Of a stretch of 22,288 nt of DNA, positions 20,814 to 22,288 are shown piece by piece; the stretch's first letter is position 1; each line of letters starts with the position of its first letter. Source of the DNA: CAJXVY01 sp031580995 (GTDB lineage: Bacteria; Actinomycetota; Actinomycetes; Actinomycetales; Microbacteriaceae); assembly GCA_031580995.1 (NCBI GenBank), contig JAVLCC010000016.1, positions 1 to 22,288 on the forward strand, given 5' to 3'. Below the pieces are notes generated by a model. That model was not told the origin of the DNA. It ran no database searches and was given only the letters and a program-made list of their open reading frames with translations. Both the position numbers and the translations under genes were made by a program.

Positions 20814-22288
20814 GCCCAGTTCAGTGTTCGCTCAACGGCTTTGTCCCAATTAGCTAGTAGCTCTTTGCGGCGCTCTGATGACATTTGAGGCTTCCATTCG
20901 CCTCCCACCTGCCAAATCTCTCTGAGTTCATCAAGACTGTTCCAGAAACCCACCTGCAGTCCAGCAGCGTAGGCGGCACCTAGAGCTGTGGTTTCAATGA
21001 CCTTTGGTCTGACAACTGGGATATCCAAAATATCCGCTTGGAATTGCATCAAGGTATCGTTTTTGACCATGCCTCCGTCAACTCTGAGCTCACCGAATCC
21101 AATGCCAGCATCGTTACTGGCAGCGGTTAGAACCTCTGCGGTTTGAAATGCGGTGGCCTCTAAAGCTGCCCTGGCGATGTGACCTTTGTGGATGTAACGG
21201 GTAAGCCCAACAAGCACACCTCTGGCATCTGGTCTCCAGTGAGGTGCAAACAATCCGCTGAAAGCTGGGACGAAATAAGCTCCACCGTTATCTTCAACAC
21301 CTTTTGCCAATTGCTCAACCTCTGCAGATTCTTTGATCATGCCCAGGTTGTCTCTTAGCCACTGAACCAGGGAACCGGTCACTGCAATCGAACCCTCCAG
21401 GGCATAGACAGGCTTTTCACCCTCGATTTGATAGCAGACAGTGCTAATCAGTCCATTGATGGATTCCACCACCTGGTTACCGGTGTTAACAATCAGAAAG
21501 TTTCCTGTGCCGTAGGTGTTTTTAGATTCACCTTTTTCAAAAGCCGTTTGACCAAAAGTGGCCGCCTGCTGATCACCAAGAATTCCAGTTATTTTCACCT
21601 CTCGGAGAAGGTTATTGCTCTCCACTGTTCCAAACTCGCTCACTGAGGGTTGGATCTCTGGAAGCATTTGTTTAGGGATGTTGAAAGCCTTCAGAAGCGT
21701 CTCATCCCATTGCAAAGTTTCTAAGTCCATAAGCATTGTTCGGGAGGCGTTGGTTACATCGGTTTTGTGAACTCCACCTTCGACCCCTCCGGTTAGATTC
21801 CATAAAAGCCAAGTATCTGTGGTTCCAAACAGAAGTTCTCCGTTTTCTGCTTTTTCTCTGACCCCTGCAACGTTTTCTAAAATCCAAACAATTTTGGTTG
21901 CAGAGAAATAAGGGGCAAGAGGTAGACCAGTTTTTGACTTAAAACGATTTACCCCGCCATCTTTGGCCAGCCGATCTACGATTTCTTGGGTTCGAGTGTC
22001 CTGCCAAACAATCGCGTTATAAACCGGAAGCCCTGTGTTTTTATCCCAAACAACCGTTGTCTCTCGTTGGTTGGTTATTCCGATCGCACTTATTTGATGT
22101 CTTGTGAGGTTTGCCCTTGTTAGCGCCTGGCCAACAGCTTCTCTGGTGTTGGACCAGATTTCATCTGGATTGTGCTCAACCCAACCAGGTTGAGTCATGA
22201 TTTGTTTGTGCTCAAGTTGTCCCGTGGAGACTATTTCTCCTTCAGGGTTGAAAACGATTGACCTAGTGCTGGTTGTTCCCTGATCGAT
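20810..22288 (-). CDS. glpK: Glycerol kinase (N-terminus beyond window)
   Basis: This enzyme phosphorylates glycerol with ATP to sn-glycerol-3-phosphate. The frame stays open from the ATG at 22198 to the window edge and reads IDQGTTSTRSIVFNPEGEIV, the conserved FGGY N-terminus, so 22198 is an internal methionine. About 8-10 residues are missing; 492 are visible, consistent with a normal length near 500 aa. Other motifs are WQDTRTQE, LFGTTDTWLLWNLTGG, TYGTGNFLIVNTG, GSIAVTGSLVQWLRDNL and DGGMVKNDTLMQFQADIL. It is convergent with the aldo/keto reductase gene (stops overlap within CTAG, 20810-20813) and so is transcribed apart from the glp transporter operon. Confidence 0.95.
   Translation of the reverse strand: MDQGTTSTRSIVFNPEGEIVSTGQLEHKQIMTQPGWVEHNPDEIWSNTREAVGQALTRANLTRHQISAIGITNQRETTVVWDKNTGLPVYNAIVWQDTRTQEIVDRLAKDGGVNRFKSKTGLPLAPYFSATKIVWILENVAGVREKAENGELLFGTTDTWLLWNLTGGVEGGVHKTDVTNASRTMLMDLETLQWDETLLKAFNIPKQMLPEIQPSVSEFGTVESNNLLREVKITGILGDQQAATFGQTAFEKGESKNTYGTGNFLIVNTGNQVVESINGLISTVCYQIEGEKPVYALEGSIAVTGSLVQWLRDNLGMIKESAEVEQLAKGVEDNGGAYFVPAFSGLFAPHWRPDARGVLVGLTRYIHKGHIARAALEATAFQTAEVLTAASNDAGIGFGELRVDGGMVKNDTLMQFQADILDIPVVRPKVIETTALGAAYAAGLQVGFWNSLDELREIWQVGGEWKPQMSSERRKELLANWDKAVERTLNWA

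Noticed and set aside
22196..22198. Start of glpK at the ATG at 22198
   Set aside because: The conserved glycerol kinase N-terminus IDQGTTSTRS is encoded in frame upstream to the window edge.
1..22288. CRISPR arrays, tRNA or rRNA genes, insertion sequences
   Set aside because: No regularly spaced repeats, cloverleaf-like sequences, rRNA-like stretches or transposase frames were seen by eye; a tRNA scan was not possible.

Overview
The window looks like a compact chromosome segment from a low-GC actinobacterium, most likely a small-genome freshwater Microbacteriaceae of the Rhodoluna/Aquiluna type. That placement is inference. It rests on moderate GC (high forties by eye, not counted), very short intergenic gaps, many 1-14 nt gene overlaps, frequent TTG/GTG starts, an actinobacterial-style secreted LolA-like protein with an ABC-2 exporter, and a lipoprotein binding protein that implies a monoderm cell. 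No rRNA, tRNA, IS element, phage gene or CRISPR array was seen. No stretch of 300 bases lacks a gene.

Left part (1-7967). A minus-strand DUF1611/DgcN-type gene runs off the left edge. Divergent from it is a potassium uptake set: ktrB/trkH, ktrA/trkA and a small membrane protein of unknown function. The two junctions of this set carry the same 8-nt stop/start overlap, TTGGCTAG. Then come a membrane-anchored CopC-like copper protein (minus), a Gfo/Idh/MocA oxidoreductase translationally coupled to a PBP4-type D-Ala-D-Ala carboxypeptidase (plus), an SDR oxidoreductase (minus) and a DUF998 membrane protein (plus).

Middle part (7899-10935, minus). A three-gene unit encodes a secreted LolA/RseB-like protein, an ABC ATPase and an ABC-2 permease. 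Its leader contains an exact GGAAT-N18-GTT match to the SigR/SigH-type promoter consensus.

Right part (11055-22288) is the most interesting region: a glycerol catabolic island. A SorC-family regulator is divergent from a glpD-glpS-glpT-glpP-glpQ-glpU-glpV operon whose order matches the Rhizobium glycerol ABC transporter operon. The divergent promoter holds a perfect palindrome, TTGCAC-GTTT-GTGCAA. An aldo/keto reductase follows on the plus strand, and glycerol kinase (minus, running off the right edge) converges on it. The proposed route is glycerol import by the ABC transporter, phosphorylation by GlpK, and oxidation of glycerol-3-phosphate to DHAP by GlpD.

Two observations in the island stand out. 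The two ATPases have complementary defects: GlpS lacks the H-loop histidine and GlpT lacks the LSGGQ signature, so the heterodimer should have one complete and one degenerate ATP site. In addition, three perfect stem-loops lie back to back in the 103 bp between glpU and the binding-protein gene glpV, which also has the codon usage of a highly expressed gene.
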